The translations under genes were made by a program, and so were the position numbers. Below are positions 44,775 through 54,324 of a DNA stretch of 64,000 nt, in pieces; the stretch's first letter is position 1; every line of letters begins with the position of its first letter. Origin of the DNA: Rossellomorea marisflavi (GTDB lineage: Bacteria; Bacillota; Bacilli; Bacillales; Bacillaceae_B); the NCBI RefSeq assembly GCF_009806575.1, contig NZ_CP047095.1:1282001-1346000 (forward strand), in the 5' to 3' direction. Under the pieces are notes generated by a model. It saw only the letters and a list, made by a program, of their open reading frames with translations, did no database searches and was not told where the DNA came from.

Positions 44775-45332
44775 ATGGAGCACAAAAAAAGAACTTGGCT
44801 TGGCAGGATGCGGAAGGTTAAGGGCTTAAGCCAGGATGAAGTCGCCAAACTCGTACATATTGACAGATCTTATTATTCGAAGATCGAGAATGGCTTGAGA
44901 GCTCCCAGTGAAAAGCTAGCAGAGGACCTCGCCGACCTGCTTGGATTCCACTATTCTGTATTCGGTATGGAAAAGAGTCCGTTCTTTTTTGCTTTGAGGC
45001 ATTCGAAAGTGGTATTGGCACATTTCGACCTGAATCTGCGCTACACGTGGCTCTTTAATCCTCACGCAGATTTTGATCCTGTCCTTGCGGTCGGAAGGAC
45101 CGACGTGGAGATGGATAAAGGCAGCGGGTCTGAACAGCTGATGCAAATGAAGCAGGAAGTGATCAGCTGCCGCATGACCATGAGTAAGAAGATCACCTTT
45201 ACCCTTTCCGATGGTGACGCGTCCTATGATGTGACCTGTCATCCATTATTCAACGCCAGGGGAGTCCTGATCGGAGGGAGCACGGCAGCCATTCGATTAC
45301 CGGTGTGCATTTTGCCGAAGGTTCATTCATGA
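44775..45332 (+). CDS. XRE-family regulator with PAS-like C-terminal domain
   Basis: 185 residues: an N-terminal Cro/CI helix-turn-helix (GLSQDEVAKLVHIDRSYYSKIE, residues about 15-65), then a PAS-like domain (LRYTWLFNPHADFDPVLAVGR, MTMSKKITFTLSDGDASYDV, HPLFNARGVLIGG). ATG 44775 has GGAGGG 6 nt upstream; the ATG at 44769 abuts it. It is followed after 25 nt by a sporulation-type histidine kinase. A -10 TATAAT lies upstream. Probable sensor-regulator of that operon. Confidence 0.85.
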   Translation: MEHKKRTWLGRMRKVKGLSQDEVAKLVHIDRSYYSKIENGLRAPSEKLAEDLADLLGFHYSVFGMEKSPFFFALRHSKVVLAHFDLNLRYTWLFNPHADFDPVLAVGRTDVEMDKGSGSEQLMQMKQEVISCRMTMSKKITFTLSDGDASYDVTCHPLFNARGVLIGGSTAAIRLPVCILPKVHS

Positions 45333-45357
45333 CAGAAGATCAGGATGGGGGGATACG

Positions 45358-46599
45358 ATGTATCCGGAAGCCTTGACATTACTATTGCTGGATTTTCTAT
45401 TTATCATTACCGGATTGCTCTTCTTTGCACTGTATTATGACTTAAAGAAGAAATTCCCCTCGAAGGTCTGTGCCCTCATGGTAGCGATTCCTGTTATCCT
45501 CTTATGCATGCTGTTCAGCTATGAGATCACTGAAGGCGTTTATGCAGATTTGAGGAGGATCCCCTTCTTCTTGGCAAGCCTTTACTTCGGTCCCCTCGTT
45601 TCGATTATCCTGGTCGCGGTCATCGTCGTGTTCCGATTCATTCTCATCGGTCCTGAACTGATCCATCTGGTGATCTTCAATTATCTTTTGGCGTTTCTGG
45701 TCATTGTCCCAATCAGTAAGAGGTTCTCTTACTATTCATTGAAGTGGAAACTGGGAATCATGATCATCCTGTGTACATATATGTCACTATTCAATCTATC
45801 TTTCGGCGAGCTGTATGATCCGAAGACAAAAGCCGAGGAATACATGCTCCTGCTGATTGTTCCTGTTGCAGCGTCTGTCATTGCTATTCTTTGTGCCGAG
45901 ATGATCCGTAATCTCATCACCTTGAAGCGAAAGGAACAGAAACTCGAGAAGCTGAACATGGTGGGGCAGCTGGCAGCGAGTATTTCCCATGAGGTCCGGA
46001 ATCCCCTGACTTCTTCTAAAGGATTCCTTCAACTGATCAGGGAAGAGAAGGATGTGGAGCTGCAGCGGCAGTTCATCGAGCTGTCCCTGGTGGGCATTGA
46101 ACAGGCAACAGGTGTGATCGAAGACTATCTGACGTTCACGGATGCTGTACCGGATGAGGCTATACTGATCGATGTCCGTTTGGCCATCACGGAAGTAGCA
46201 AACGAATTGGAGTCTTTTTCGTCGGAGCGGAAAATAAGGGTGTACCTTGAGCTGGAGGAAGGGGTATTCATACGAGGGCAACGCCGCAGCTTCAGTCAGT
46301 GCATGATGAATATGATGCGGAATTCCATCGATTCCATGCCTGCCGGAGGTAAACTGACGGTAAAGGTGGAAAAGAAGGAGAAAGTACTCATTTCGATCTG
46401 CGACACGGGAGTGGGCATGACGAAGGATCAAATCAGACGATTCGGGGAACCCTTTTTCACCATCAAAGATGAGTCGACGGGCCTCGGGGTCATGGCGGCC
46501 CATATTATCGTCCAAGCCATGAAAGGGAATATCACCGTGAAAAGCGAACCAAACAAAGGAACGACCATTTATATCGAATTGAATCCTGGAATTGCATGA
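45358..46599 (+). CDS. KinB-like membrane histidine kinase (5TM-LYT type)
   Basis: 413 residues: six membrane helices of the 5TMR-LYT/KinB kind (residues 1-190), HisKA with LAASISHEVRNPLTSSKGFL (phospho-His), and HATPase (MMNMMRNSID, DTGVGM, STGLGVM). The SHEVRNPLT form is that of Bacillus sporulation phosphorelay kinases, which act on Spo0F. No response regulator is adjacent, as usual for this class. Operon with the XRE-PAS gene. A phosphorelay role is inferred. Confidence 0.87.
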   Translation: MYPEALTLLLLDFLFIITGLLFFALYYDLKKKFPSKVCALMVAIPVILLCMLFSYEITEGVYADLRRIPFFLASLYFGPLVSIILVAVIVVFRFILIGPELIHLVIFNYLLAFLVIVPISKRFSYYSLKWKLGIMIILCTYMSLFNLSFGELYDPKTKAEEYMLLLIVPVAASVIAILCAEMIRNLITLKRKEQKLEKLNMVGQLAASISHEVRNPLTSSKGFLQLIREEKDVELQRQFIELSLVGIEQATGVIEDYLTFTDAVPDEAILIDVRLAITEVANELESFSSERKIRVYLELEEGVFIRGQRRSFSQCMMNMMRNSIDSMPAGGKLTVKVEKKEKVLISICDTGVGMTKDQIRRFGEPFFTIKDESTGLGVMAAHIIVQAMKGNITVKSEPNKGTTIYIELNPGIA

Positions 46600-46601
46600 A
46601 G

Positions 46602-46624
46602 AAAGCCGGCGGATGCCGGCTTTT
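46602..46624. terminator. Bidirectional terminator
   Basis: AAAGCCGGC-GGAT-GCCGGCTTTT between the convergent kinase and nitroreductase genes. Confidence 0.88.
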
Positions 46625-46635
46625 ATTCATTCACT

Positions 46636-47310
46636 CTATACAAATTTCACGATATCATCAAACGGACGGCGGGTTTTTTCTGCCGGATCCTTCACGCGAT
46701 ATCCGAATGCCACCATGACAGAGATGCTGAAGCTGCCATCTTCAAGAAGTCCTTCTTCCTCAAGGAGCTTGTTCATCTTTTCGATGTGGAAGCCTTCAAT
46801 CGGACAGGAATCCACTCCGATTTCGGCTGCAGCCGTCATCATATTGCCTAGTGCGAGATAGGTTTGTTTGCCTGCCCAGTCGTAAAGCGGGCGGTCACCA
46901 CCAAGAAGGTTGAAGTCTTCTTTCTGGAATTCTTCGATTCTGCTCAAGTATTTTTGAAGATGCTCATCGGGCATATGTTTCACTTCTTTGAAGTGCTGCT
47001 GAAGATAGTCCGCATCGTAGCGTGTATCTTTTTTCGTCCTTGCGAGCAGGATCACGAAGTGGCTCGCTTCAGGGAGTTTTCCGTAGGCTCCCCATGCCGC
47101 ATCCTTGATCTTTTGACGGAGCTCTTCGCTCTGGATCACGAGGAAGCGCCACGGCTCGAAGCCGAATGAAGAGGGAGAAAGACGCCCGACTTCCATGATG
47201 AATCGGAAATCATCATCGGAAACCTTTTTCTCAGGATCGAATTCCTTCGTTGCATGCCTGTCCAGATGGGCAGCGAGTATTTCTTGTTTGCGCTGTTCTT
47301 TGTTTTGCAC
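46636..47310 (-). CDS. NAD(P)H-dependent nitroreductase (NfsB/YfkO-like)
   Basis: 224-residue FMN nitroreductase. FMN-binding RHATKEFDPEKKVSDDDF, SPSSFGFEPWRFLVI, PIEGFHIEKMN, MVAFGYRVKDPAEKTRRPFDDIV. It reduces nitroaromatics, quinones or flavins. GTG 47310 is used because AGGAG lies 8 nt upstream; the GTG at 47319 overlaps the ribosome site. Monocistronic. Confidence 0.9.
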   Translation of the reverse strand: MQNKEQRKQEILAAHLDRHATKEFDPEKKVSDDDFRFIMEVGRLSPSSFGFEPWRFLVIQSEELRQKIKDAAWGAYGKLPEASHFVILLARTKKDTRYDADYLQQHFKEVKHMPDEHLQKYLSRIEEFQKEDFNLLGGDRPLYDWAGKQTYLALGNMMTAAAEIGVDSCPIEGFHIEKMNKLLEEEGLLEDGSFSISVMVAFGYRVKDPAEKTRRPFDDIVKFV

Positions 47311-47474
47311 TGCGATCACTCCTATCCATTTGATGAGAACACATTCACCCTACCACATGCGGGAGGGAAGTGCATGTATTTAGTATGGCGGAGGTGCAGG
47401 ATTCCATTCTTTTGAAGTGATTCATGTATAATGGACGTAATTCAAAGGGCTTAGAGCCTGTTAGGGAGATTCTT

Positions 47475-48092
47475 ATGAAAACAGATTACGACCGCCTGCT
47501 TCACATCGAGACAGATAAACGGCAAATGGGCTTCCACCGGTCTTTTCACTATCATCGATATGAACCGACGCCGTATGAGGCGCTGGATGAGTTTTGCGAG
47601 CAGTATCCATTCTCCAAATCAGACCGGGTTGTGGACTTTGGATGCGGGAAGGGACGCTTGAACTTTTATCTTCACCACCGGTTCAAATGTACAACAATCG
47701 GTGTTGAAATGAACAGGGACTTCTACCGGGACGCCATGGTGAACTTGGATCATTATCTCCGGCATGCCGGAATCCGGAAAAATAACGTCCACTTCAAGGA
47801 GTGCCTGGCAGAGGACTATGCCATTCACCCCCGGGATAACCGCTTTTATTTTTTCAACCCGTTTTCTGTCCAGATCTTCATGAGCGTCATCAATAACATT
47901 CTTCATTCCGTAGAAGGGCACCTAAGAGACGTGGACATTATCCTGTATTACAGCCCTGATGATTATATTCACTATATGGAAGATCATCCTCTATTTCGCT
48001 TGAAAGCAGAAGTGGACCTGACCGGTCGATTTGCGGAGAATCCATATGAGAAGTTTAGGGTTTATGAGCTTTTTTATGGCGGTGAAGGGTGA
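47475..48092 (+). CDS. SAM-dependent methyltransferase
   Basis: 205 residues with the class I motif VVDFGCGKGRLNFYL and the acidic loop VEMNRDFYRD. Substrate unknown. A YEPTPYEALDEF segment and NPFSVQIF (in place of the N/DPPY motif) are conserved-looking in Bacillus SAM methyltransferases of this length. ATG 47475 has AGGGAGA 6 nt upstream. Monocistronic. Confidence 0.82.
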   Translation: MKTDYDRLLHIETDKRQMGFHRSFHYHRYEPTPYEALDEFCEQYPFSKSDRVVDFGCGKGRLNFYLHHRFKCTTIGVEMNRDFYRDAMVNLDHYLRHAGIRKNNVHFKECLAEDYAIHPRDNRFYFFNPFSVQIFMSVINNILHSVEGHLRDVDIILYYSPDDYIHYMEDHPLFRLKAEVDLTGRFAENPYEKFRVYELFYGGEG

Positions 48093-48188
48093 AGGGTGTT
48101 TCTTTATTTTTCCTTTTTTATGAAACCTTTCATCGCGCCATGCGTACATAGGAGTAGAAAGCGGACGCTTTCATAAGGAGGATGGGAC

Positions 48189-48350
48189 ATGTACAAATGG
48201 GTGTGGGCGAGCTTTTTGATTGTGATCTTGGTGACCATTGGTCTTTGGGTGACAAAAGGAGCGGAGTCTGCCATTCTGCTTCTCTCGGGATATGGTCTCG
48301 TTTTCTTCTTTCTGGTTTATTTCATGTTCCCGAAGTCAAAGAAGCAGTAG
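48189..48350 (+). CDS. Small two-helix membrane protein
   Basis: 53 codons, ATG 48189 to TAG 48350, with AAGGAGGA 6 nt upstream. Two membrane helices (FLIVILVTIGLWV, AILLLSGYGLVFFFLVYFMF) and a basic tail KSKKQ. It is short and was not recognised. Strong ribosome site and two clean helices argue for a real gene. Confidence 0.65.
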   Translation: MYKWVWASFLIVILVTIGLWVTKGAESAILLLSGYGLVFFFLVYFMFPKSKKQ

Positions 48351-48362
48351 GTTGGAGAAAAG

Positions 48363-48402
48363 AAGAAGGATGATCCTGCATGGAGGATCATCCTTCTTCT
48401 TT
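48363..48402. terminator. Bidirectional terminator at the glcF end
   Basis: AAGAAGGATGATCC / GGATCATCCTTCTT, 14 bp, serving the small membrane protein gene and the convergent glcF. It overlaps the last codons of glcF. Confidence 0.85.
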
Positions 48403-49713
48403 ATAGAGGACGGCTTCAAGGAGAAAGTCGACGATATGGACGGCCCGCACGGTGTCAGACAGCCCTTCACGTTCGATTCCGAGTTTCATCTGAAGGAGGC
48501 AGCCGGGATTCGAGGTGACGATGGTCACGGCCCCTGTGTCCTTGGCGTGCTTCATTTTCGTATCCAGGATCTTCATCGACATGTCGGACTCGACGATATT
48601 ATAAATGCCGGCAGAACCGCAGCAGTGGTCTGCCTGCTTCATCTCGTGGTACTCGGCACCACCGACTGCCTGAAGGAGCATGCGTGGCTCGAGGAACGTC
48701 TTCTGTACGTTCCTGAGGTGACAGGAATCCTGATACGTGATGATCTGAGGTGCTACCTTCAAATCTTTTCCGTGGAATCCAAGTTCGACAAGGATGGATG
48801 AAATGTCCTTGATTTTAGCAGTGAAACGCTCTGCCCGAGCATTCCATTCCGGATCTTCTTTCAATAGATGATCATAGTCCACAAGGAAGGCACCGCATCC
48901 CCCTGCATTGGTGATGATGTAATCGGCACCGCAACGTTCAAACGCGGCGATGTTTTCTTTTGCAAGCTTTTTCGCTCCGTCCTTCTCACCGCTGTGACCA
49001 TGAAGGGCCCCGCAGCATGTTTGGGCTTGTGGAATGACAATTTCACACCCGGCCTGTTGGAGGAGGGTCGTCGTTGCGTTGTTGGTGCTGAGAAACAGCG
49101 TATCCATGAGACAACCGCTGAAGAAGGCGACTTTTTTCTTTTTGGTTCCTGCAGGCTCCAGGTGACGCGGACGATCGGTCATATCACCGCGTCTTGGCAC
49201 CTTGGGCAGGACCTTTTCCATCGTGGCCAAGTGATCAGGCAGGATGTTCATGAGTCCCGATGCCCTCACGGCTTTCTGGATTCCTGAACGCTGATAGAAG
49301 CCGAGCAGGGAAGTGGCGGTCCGCATCCTGTCAGGGTGGGGGAACAGCCCGGAAAATACCGTCTTTCTTACGACCTTCTCTCGAATGGAGTGCTTTTTGT
49401 TCTTGTTGATGATATCCCTTGCTTCTTCCAGGAGGTGCCCGTACTTCACCCCTGAAGGACAGACGGGCTCGCAGGCGCGGCAGCCCAGACATAGATCGAG
49501 GGAACGTTCCACATCTTCGTCCGGTTCGATGACACCGTCGACGACGGCCTTCATCAGGGCGATCCTGCCGCGGGGAGAGTGTGATTCCTTGAATCCTGAT
49601 TCGATGTAGGTCGGGCAGGATGGGAGGCAAAATCCGCATCTCATGCAGTTAAGAAGTTCATCCTCATCCATCCGTTCCTTGAACTCTTGCTGCATTTTCG
49701 TTCGTTCACTCAT
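48388..49713 (-). CDS. glcF: GlcF-type Fe-S subunit of glycolate/D-lactate oxidase
   Basis: 441 residues. Two 4Fe-4S motifs (CMRCGFCLPSCPTY and CLGCRACEPVCPSGV, residues about 20-90) and two CCG domains (ETCCGALHGHSGE, DHCCGSAGIYN). It passes electrons from the FAD subunit to quinone. The start overlaps the glcD stop (ATGA). In this context, downstream of amino-sugar genes, D-lactate is as plausible a substrate as glycolate. Confidence 0.92.
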   Translation of the reverse strand: MSERTKMQQEFKERMDEDELLNCMRCGFCLPSCPTYIESGFKESHSPRGRIALMKAVVDGVIEPDEDVERSLDLCLGCRACEPVCPSGVKYGHLLEEARDIINKNKKHSIREKVVRKTVFSGLFPHPDRMRTATSLLGFYQRSGIQKAVRASGLMNILPDHLATMEKVLPKVPRRGDMTDRPRHLEPAGTKKKKVAFFSGCLMDTLFLSTNNATTTLLQQAGCEIVIPQAQTCCGALHGHSGEKDGAKKLAKENIAAFERCGADYIITNAGGCGAFLVDYDHLLKEDPEWNARAERFTAKIKDISSILVELGFHGKDLKVAPQIITYQDSCHLRNVQKTFLEPRMLLQAVGGAEYHEMKQADHCCGSAGIYNIVESDMSMKILDTKMKHAKDTGAVTIVTSNPGCLLQMKLGIEREGLSDTVRAVHIVDFLLEAVLYKEEG

Positions 49714-51122
49714 CGTGAAATCACCACGCGCTTCCTGGATTCTTTGGCAAATACTTTATTCGGGTTCATGATATTACCTGGATCGAATGCCTGTTTGATG
49801 AGCTTCATGGCATTCACCCCCTCGGGTCCAAGCTTCCATTCAAGATATGGCGCCTTCATCATCCCCACACCATGTTCTCCCGTGATCGTACCGCCCAACG
49901 AAATCGCTTCAGAGAAAATGTCGGCGAAGGCCGCTTCCACCCGCTCCATCTCTTCGTGATCCCTTGCATCGGTTGCGACGGTTGGATGGAGGTTCCCGTC
50001 ACCTGCATGCCCGAACGTACAAATGTTGAGTTTGTATTTTTCAGCGATGCGATTGATGGCCGAGACCATCGTGGCAATCTCAGAACGAGGCACGGTGGCG
50101 TCCTCCAGAATGGTCGTCGGCTTCAACCGGGCAAGGGCAGAGAGGGCGGATCGTCTTGCCGTCCTGAGAGCTTCCGCTTCTTCAGGTGTAGCAGCAAGCT
50201 CAACGGATACGGCGCCGTGCTCCAAACAGATCTCCTTCATTCTCTCCATATCCCTTGTGACGAGTTCAGCGGGTCCGTCCTGTTCGATGAGAAGCACGGC
50301 CTTCGCTTCTGTAGGGAGACCGATCCTGGCGAAATCCTCGACGACAGCGAGGGTCGGCTGATCGAGGAATTCCAGGGTGGCCGGAATGATCTTGCCGGAG
50401 ATGATATGGCAAACACTCCTGGCCGCAGCCTCCATGTCTCCGTATGTGGCAAGCATCGTCTTCTTCGTTTCCGGGAGAGGCACGAGCTTCAGTGTCGCTT
50501 CAGTGATGATTCCGAGCGTCCCTTCCGAACCGACAAGGAGCCTCGTCAGATCGTAACCGGCCACATCCTTGGCGAGCTTTCCGCCTGTCCGGATGATGTC
50601 TCCGTTCGGAAGTACAGCTTCCAAGGCCAGGACGTAGTCACGTGTCACCCCGTATTTGAGGCCCCTGAGGCCACCGGAATTTTCGTTGATATTCCCGCCG
50701 ATGGTAGAGATCTTCATGGAGCTTGGATCCGGTGGATAAAAGAGACCCTTCGCTTCAACGGAGGCTATGAGTTCCCCCGTGATCACACCGGGCTGGACGG
50801 TGACGGTGAGATTCTCCTCATCGAGTTCCAGGATGCTGTTCATCCGTGTGAAGAGGAGGACGATTCCGCCCTCGGTAGGGCAGGTGCCGGCACACAGGTT
50901 GGTACCTGACCCCCTCGGTACGATCGGTATGCCATGCTCTCCGCACACCTTCACGATCCCTGCAATCTCCTTGGCTGAAGAGGGAGAGAGGATGGCATCA
51001 GGCATCGCCTGATAGTTAGGGGTGGCATCGTATGAATAGACGAGCCTCTCTGCGGGGCTGTCATAGTAGTAAGCTTCTCCTACAATGCTTATGAATGATT
51101 GCTTGATAGACGAAGTGATCAT
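49710..51122 (-). CDS. glcD: GlcD-type FAD-binding subunit of glycolate/D-lactate oxidase
   Basis: 470 residues: FAD-binding PCMH domain (IVPRGSGTNLCAGTCPTEGG; GLRGLKYGVTRDYVL) and C-terminal cap (GHAGDGNLHPT, GEHGVGMMK). It oxidises 2-hydroxyacids (glycolate, D-lactate). The ATG at 51122 has GGCGGGA upstream and is 33 nt after the anmK stop, so it may be in the same transcript as the amino-sugar genes. The enzyme substrate cannot be fixed by sequence alone. Confidence 0.92.
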   Translation of the reverse strand: MITSSIKQSFISIVGEAYYYDSPAERLVYSYDATPNYQAMPDAILSPSSAKEIAGIVKVCGEHGIPIVPRGSGTNLCAGTCPTEGGIVLLFTRMNSILELDEENLTVTVQPGVITGELIASVEAKGLFYPPDPSSMKISTIGGNINENSGGLRGLKYGVTRDYVLALEAVLPNGDIIRTGGKLAKDVAGYDLTRLLVGSEGTLGIITEATLKLVPLPETKKTMLATYGDMEAAARSVCHIISGKIIPATLEFLDQPTLAVVEDFARIGLPTEAKAVLLIEQDGPAELVTRDMERMKEICLEHGAVSVELAATPEEAEALRTARRSALSALARLKPTTILEDATVPRSEIATMVSAINRIAEKYKLNICTFGHAGDGNLHPTVATDARDHEEMERVEAAFADIFSEAISLGGTITGEHGVGMMKAPYLEWKLGPEGVNAMKLIKQAFDPGNIMNPNKVFAKESRKRVVISR

Positions 51123-51155
51123 GGGTGATCCCGCCTTTCTGATATTCTTGTAGAT

Positions 51156-52325
51156 TCAGTTCTTTCCGGGAAACGGGGCAGGGGTGATGGAACCAAGGAT
51201 CACATAATTCCCGGCACCGGTCGCACCTGGTACATTCCCCGGCTGCCCGTTCAACGTCTCGTGCGCAAGAAGGGCGAAGGCGATGGCCTCTTTGGCATCG
51301 GATGAGTAGCCTATTTCTTCCTGTGTGAGGAGAGTGCAGGTTGGAAGCAATTCCTTCATCATGAGGATGAGGCTTGAGTTATAGCTTCCTCCTCCGCCAA
51401 TGATGATTTCATCCACCTCATAGAAAGGAAAGATGAACGTCTTATAGGCATCAACGATAGAGCGGGCCGTAAAGTAAGTCGCCGATGCGATGAGATCTTC
51501 TTTCGGAAGGTGAGGGAACTCCTCCATGATGCGGTGGATGAAAATATCCCCAAACTGTTCCCTGCCAGTTGATTTAGGGGGCTTCCTTGAGAAAAACCCT
51601 GCTTCCCATTCCATCCATTCTTCCACAATCTTTTCATGCACCTTCCCCGTAGAAGCAATGGCCCCGTCTTCATCGAATGGCTTGCCGTAAAGCCTCTCGC
51701 ATAGCCCGTCGATGATCATATTTCCCGGTCCTGTATCGAATCCGTACACGTCTTCAAGGGAACCGTCCTTGGATAGGACGGTGACATTCCCGATCCCCCC
51801 GATGTTTTGAAGGAGTCGCCCCACTCCAGGCGACCGGTAGAGGATGTATTCCGTGTAGGGAACGAGGGGGGCTCCCTCGCCACCTGCAGCGACGTCCATG
51901 GACCTGAAGTTTGATACAACGGCAGTATTCGTCATGTATGCGATCACGCTGGGCTCACCGATCTGGAGAGTGGAAGGGACAGAATCCGCCGTGGGGAAAG
52001 GCTGGTGAAATACGGTCTGCCCGTGGGATCCGATGACATCGAGATCCTCCAGCGGAACACCTGCTTCCGTGCAAAGCCCAATGACGGCCTCCCCGTATAT
52101 GCGGCCAAGCTCGAAGTGAAGGCTGGAGAGGGCAGGAGTGGAAGAGTGTTCCTCACTGATGACCTCGAAGATTTTCTTTTTGACTGACTGTGGGAAGGGG
52201 GTGGAGGTGTAATGGATCAGCGTGCAGGCTGCACTGCTTCCCGTCCCTTCCAAGGATACGAGGGCAGCATCCACCGCATCGACGGATGTGCCTGACATGA
52301 GCCCTACGGCTAGACGTTTGACCAT
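51156..52325 (-). CDS. anmK: Anhydro-N-acetylmuramic acid kinase
   Basis: 389 residues, with GLMSGTSVDAVDAALV at the N-terminus, DVIGSHGQTVFHQPF, QNIGGIGNVT, FDTGPGNMIID. It hydrolyses and phosphorylates 1,6-anhydro-MurNAc to MurNAc-6-phosphate in cell-wall recycling. The start lies directly against the stop of the upstream kinase gene (0 nt gap). Anhydro sugars come from lytic transglycosylases. Confidence 0.95.
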   Translation of the reverse strand: MVKRLAVGLMSGTSVDAVDAALVSLEGTGSSAACTLIHYTSTPFPQSVKKKIFEVISEEHSSTPALSSLHFELGRIYGEAVIGLCTEAGVPLEDLDVIGSHGQTVFHQPFPTADSVPSTLQIGEPSVIAYMTNTAVVSNFRSMDVAAGGEGAPLVPYTEYILYRSPGVGRLLQNIGGIGNVTVLSKDGSLEDVYGFDTGPGNMIIDGLCERLYGKPFDEDGAIASTGKVHEKIVEEWMEWEAGFFSRKPPKSTGREQFGDIFIHRIMEEFPHLPKEDLIASATYFTARSIVDAYKTFIFPFYEVDEIIIGGGGSYNSSLILMMKELLPTCTLLTQEEIGYSSDAKEAIAFALLAHETLNGQPGNVPGATGAGNYVILGSITPAPFPGKN

Positions 52326-53216
52326 TTAATGTTTCCTCCTCATTCTTGAATAAGTCGTGACGGCACCCAAGGCCGGGGACATTGGACTCAAAAGGATAGT
52401 CACATCTGGGTAGGTCTCTGAGACTACCTGTTTAAAAGATGTTTGAACTACGTTGCTTGCTTCCAAAACGCTTCCCTTTATGGCCACCTTCAACGATGAA
52501 AGGGAAAGGTTACGGGCGAGCTGAACGGTCTGCATCCCTAGGGAAGCCCCGGCTTTTTGCAGGATCATCTGGGAAGAAGCATCCCCGTCCTGAGCACATG
52601 CATCCACGATCTTGGACAAGGAGGCGATTTCCCCCTTATCGGATGTGTAGATGAATCCTTTCAACCCCTTCCCGTCAACAGCACCAATCTCCTTCATCAC
52701 TGCATGTGAGAGGGGAGACAGGGGGACATCTCGATCGATTTCAGAAGTGATGATCTGAAAGGCCTGGATAGCAATGGAATAGGCACTCCCCTCGTCACCG
52801 AGAAGATGGCCCCATCCTCCGGTCACGCCTGTCATCGTACCGTGGCGGCCGTGGGAAATGGATCCCGTTCCCGCAATGGTGAGGATCCCGTCGCCGTCAC
52901 CGATCGCACTGTCGAATGCCAGCTCAGCATCACTGATGATCCACATGGGGGAGGGAGACAGGGGTGCGAGAACGTCCTTCACCCGTCCCTCAAGCGGCCC
53001 CGATTGAAGCCCGGCCATCCCGATGACGATGGCATCTGCGTCTCCGTCATGCAGACAGTCATTGAGAACCAATGTAAGGTGTTCCATGGCTTGTTGAAAT
53101 GATACGGAAGGATTGCCATGACCGGCAACCGATTCGAAGAGCACATTCCGTTGCTCATCCATCACGAGAGCCTGTGTCTTCGTCCCACCTGCGTCTATTC
53201 CTATGATTCTCCCCAT
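52326..53216 (-). CDS. BadF/BcrA-type amino-sugar kinase (MurK/NagK-like)
   Basis: 296 residues, ASKHA-fold kinase of the BadF family: GIDAGGTKTQALVMD (phosphate 1), DAELAFDSAIGDGDGILTIAGTGS and GGWGHLLGDEGS. In Clostridium and other Firmicutes such enzymes phosphorylate MurNAc and GlcNAc. It lies between the MupG-like and anmK genes with 3- and 0-nt gaps, so GlcNAc or MurNAc is the expected substrate here. Confidence 0.87.
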   Translation of the reverse strand: MGRIIGIDAGGTKTQALVMDEQRNVLFESVAGHGNPSVSFQQAMEHLTLVLNDCLHDGDADAIVIGMAGLQSGPLEGRVKDVLAPLSPSPMWIISDAELAFDSAIGDGDGILTIAGTGSISHGRHGTMTGVTGGWGHLLGDEGSAYSIAIQAFQIITSEIDRDVPLSPLSHAVMKEIGAVDGKGLKGFIYTSDKGEIASLSKIVDACAQDGDASSQMILQKAGASLGMQTVQLARNLSLSSLKVAIKGSVLEASNVVQTSFKQVVSETYPDVTILLSPMSPALGAVTTYSRMRRKH

Positions 53217-53219
53217 CTG

Positions 53220-54311
53220 TCAGCCTCTTTTTTCGAAGGCGAATTTGCCCCATGGTTGCAGATAATCGAGGAGGACGATCTCTTCTTCGCGAATCCGGGC
53301 GACCACATTCGTCTTACCGGAATTTTTCATGTCTTTCAAGGCGATCTGAAGCTCACCGGCATATTGGGCGTACAGGTCATTCTCAATGATGATGTCTCCA
53401 CGTCTGATGTCACGGGTGTTATGGGGAGCGAACTCTCGACCGCGATACTTCACCCGGCTCTGGGTGGAACGGATCATATAATCCGACACGTCCCCGCGGT
53501 AGAAATGAGGCTCCTCGAACAGGATGGTTTCTTCAAGTTCCGTAGTAGTATCCACCACATCCACAGAGAACGTGATTTTTTGAAGATTAAGAGAACTGAG
53601 GAGCTTCAATTCCCGTTCGGAAGCATATGCGTTACTGATGATCACATCATCGATCAGCCCCGTTGCAAAAAGGTGTTTTGCCTGGACGTCGATTGGAAGG
53701 TCCCGGTGCATTTCAAGGGTGGGAAGCCCTTCGACTACCGGCCAGGGTCCGAATGTCGCATCTTCCGAAGAGACGAATGCCGCGGTCCTCATACCGAGAT
53801 CTTTAAACTTCTGACTGCACTCGACGAAGAACGGATAAGACAACCCCGAGTAGCGGTGAGGATAAAAGTTATGACAGCCTAGGAGTGCGTCCTTGTTGGG
53901 CTGATAAGTCATGATGTTGTCGATGTATTTTGTGGCATTGCTCATATTGAGTTCGATCTTCAGGTCATACGGATTGAAGGACATCATGGACTCCTCCTGC
54001 CCGGTATACCCCATATCGAGACGGATGCCATGGGCTCCCAGATCTGCAAAGAAGGAGAGATCATCATAAGAGATGTTCAGCTCCTTGAAGATGCGCGGTG
54101 AGATGTCTGCAATGACTTCCATGCCGAGCTCTTTTGCAAAAGAGATGGTATCCTTGAAGTTTGCAAGGATCGCGTCTTTTTCCCCCTCTACTGATAGAAG
54201 ACAGGTGAATACTCGTTTGAATCCATAGGAAGAAGCCAGTTCAAGGTACGCTTTGTCATCTTCCACCTTTGAATGATTGGGATAAATTGATACTCCGAGA
54301 CGTTTACTCAT
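53220..54311 (-). CDS. mupG: DUF871 protein, MupG-like 6-phospho-N-acetylmuramidase
   Basis: 363 residues: a TIM-barrel half (LGVSIYPNHSKVEDDKAYLE, FPHRYSGLSYPFF-like NFYPHRYSGLSYPF) and a C-terminal cyclophilin-like domain (MIRSTQSRVKYRGREFAP, IIENDLYAQYAGELQIAL). The characterised member, S. aureus MupG, splits PTS-imported MurNAc-6P-GlcNAc. Members next to Cel-type PTS genes may act on other phospho-disaccharides. It lies 13 nt after the PTS IIA gene. Confidence 0.85.
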   Translation of the reverse strand: MSKRLGVSIYPNHSKVEDDKAYLELASSYGFKRVFTCLLSVEGEKDAILANFKDTISFAKELGMEVIADISPRIFKELNISYDDLSFFADLGAHGIRLDMGYTGQEESMMSFNPYDLKIELNMSNATKYIDNIMTYQPNKDALLGCHNFYPHRYSGLSYPFFVECSQKFKDLGMRTAAFVSSEDATFGPWPVVEGLPTLEMHRDLPIDVQAKHLFATGLIDDVIISNAYASERELKLLSSLNLQKITFSVDVVDTTTELEETILFEEPHFYRGDVSDYMIRSTQSRVKYRGREFAPHNTRDIRRGDIIIENDLYAQYAGELQIALKDMKNSGKTNVVARIREEEIVLLDYLQPWGKFAFEKRG

Positions 54312-54324
54312 CTATTCTTCCTCC

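Noticed and set aside
49872..50909. 345-residue plus-strand frame opposite glcD
   Set aside because: Antisense to a full-length FAD subunit with all family motifs.
53118..53882. 254-residue plus-strand frame opposite the MupG-like gene
   Set aside because: Antisense shadow; the minus-strand gene is full length and operonic.
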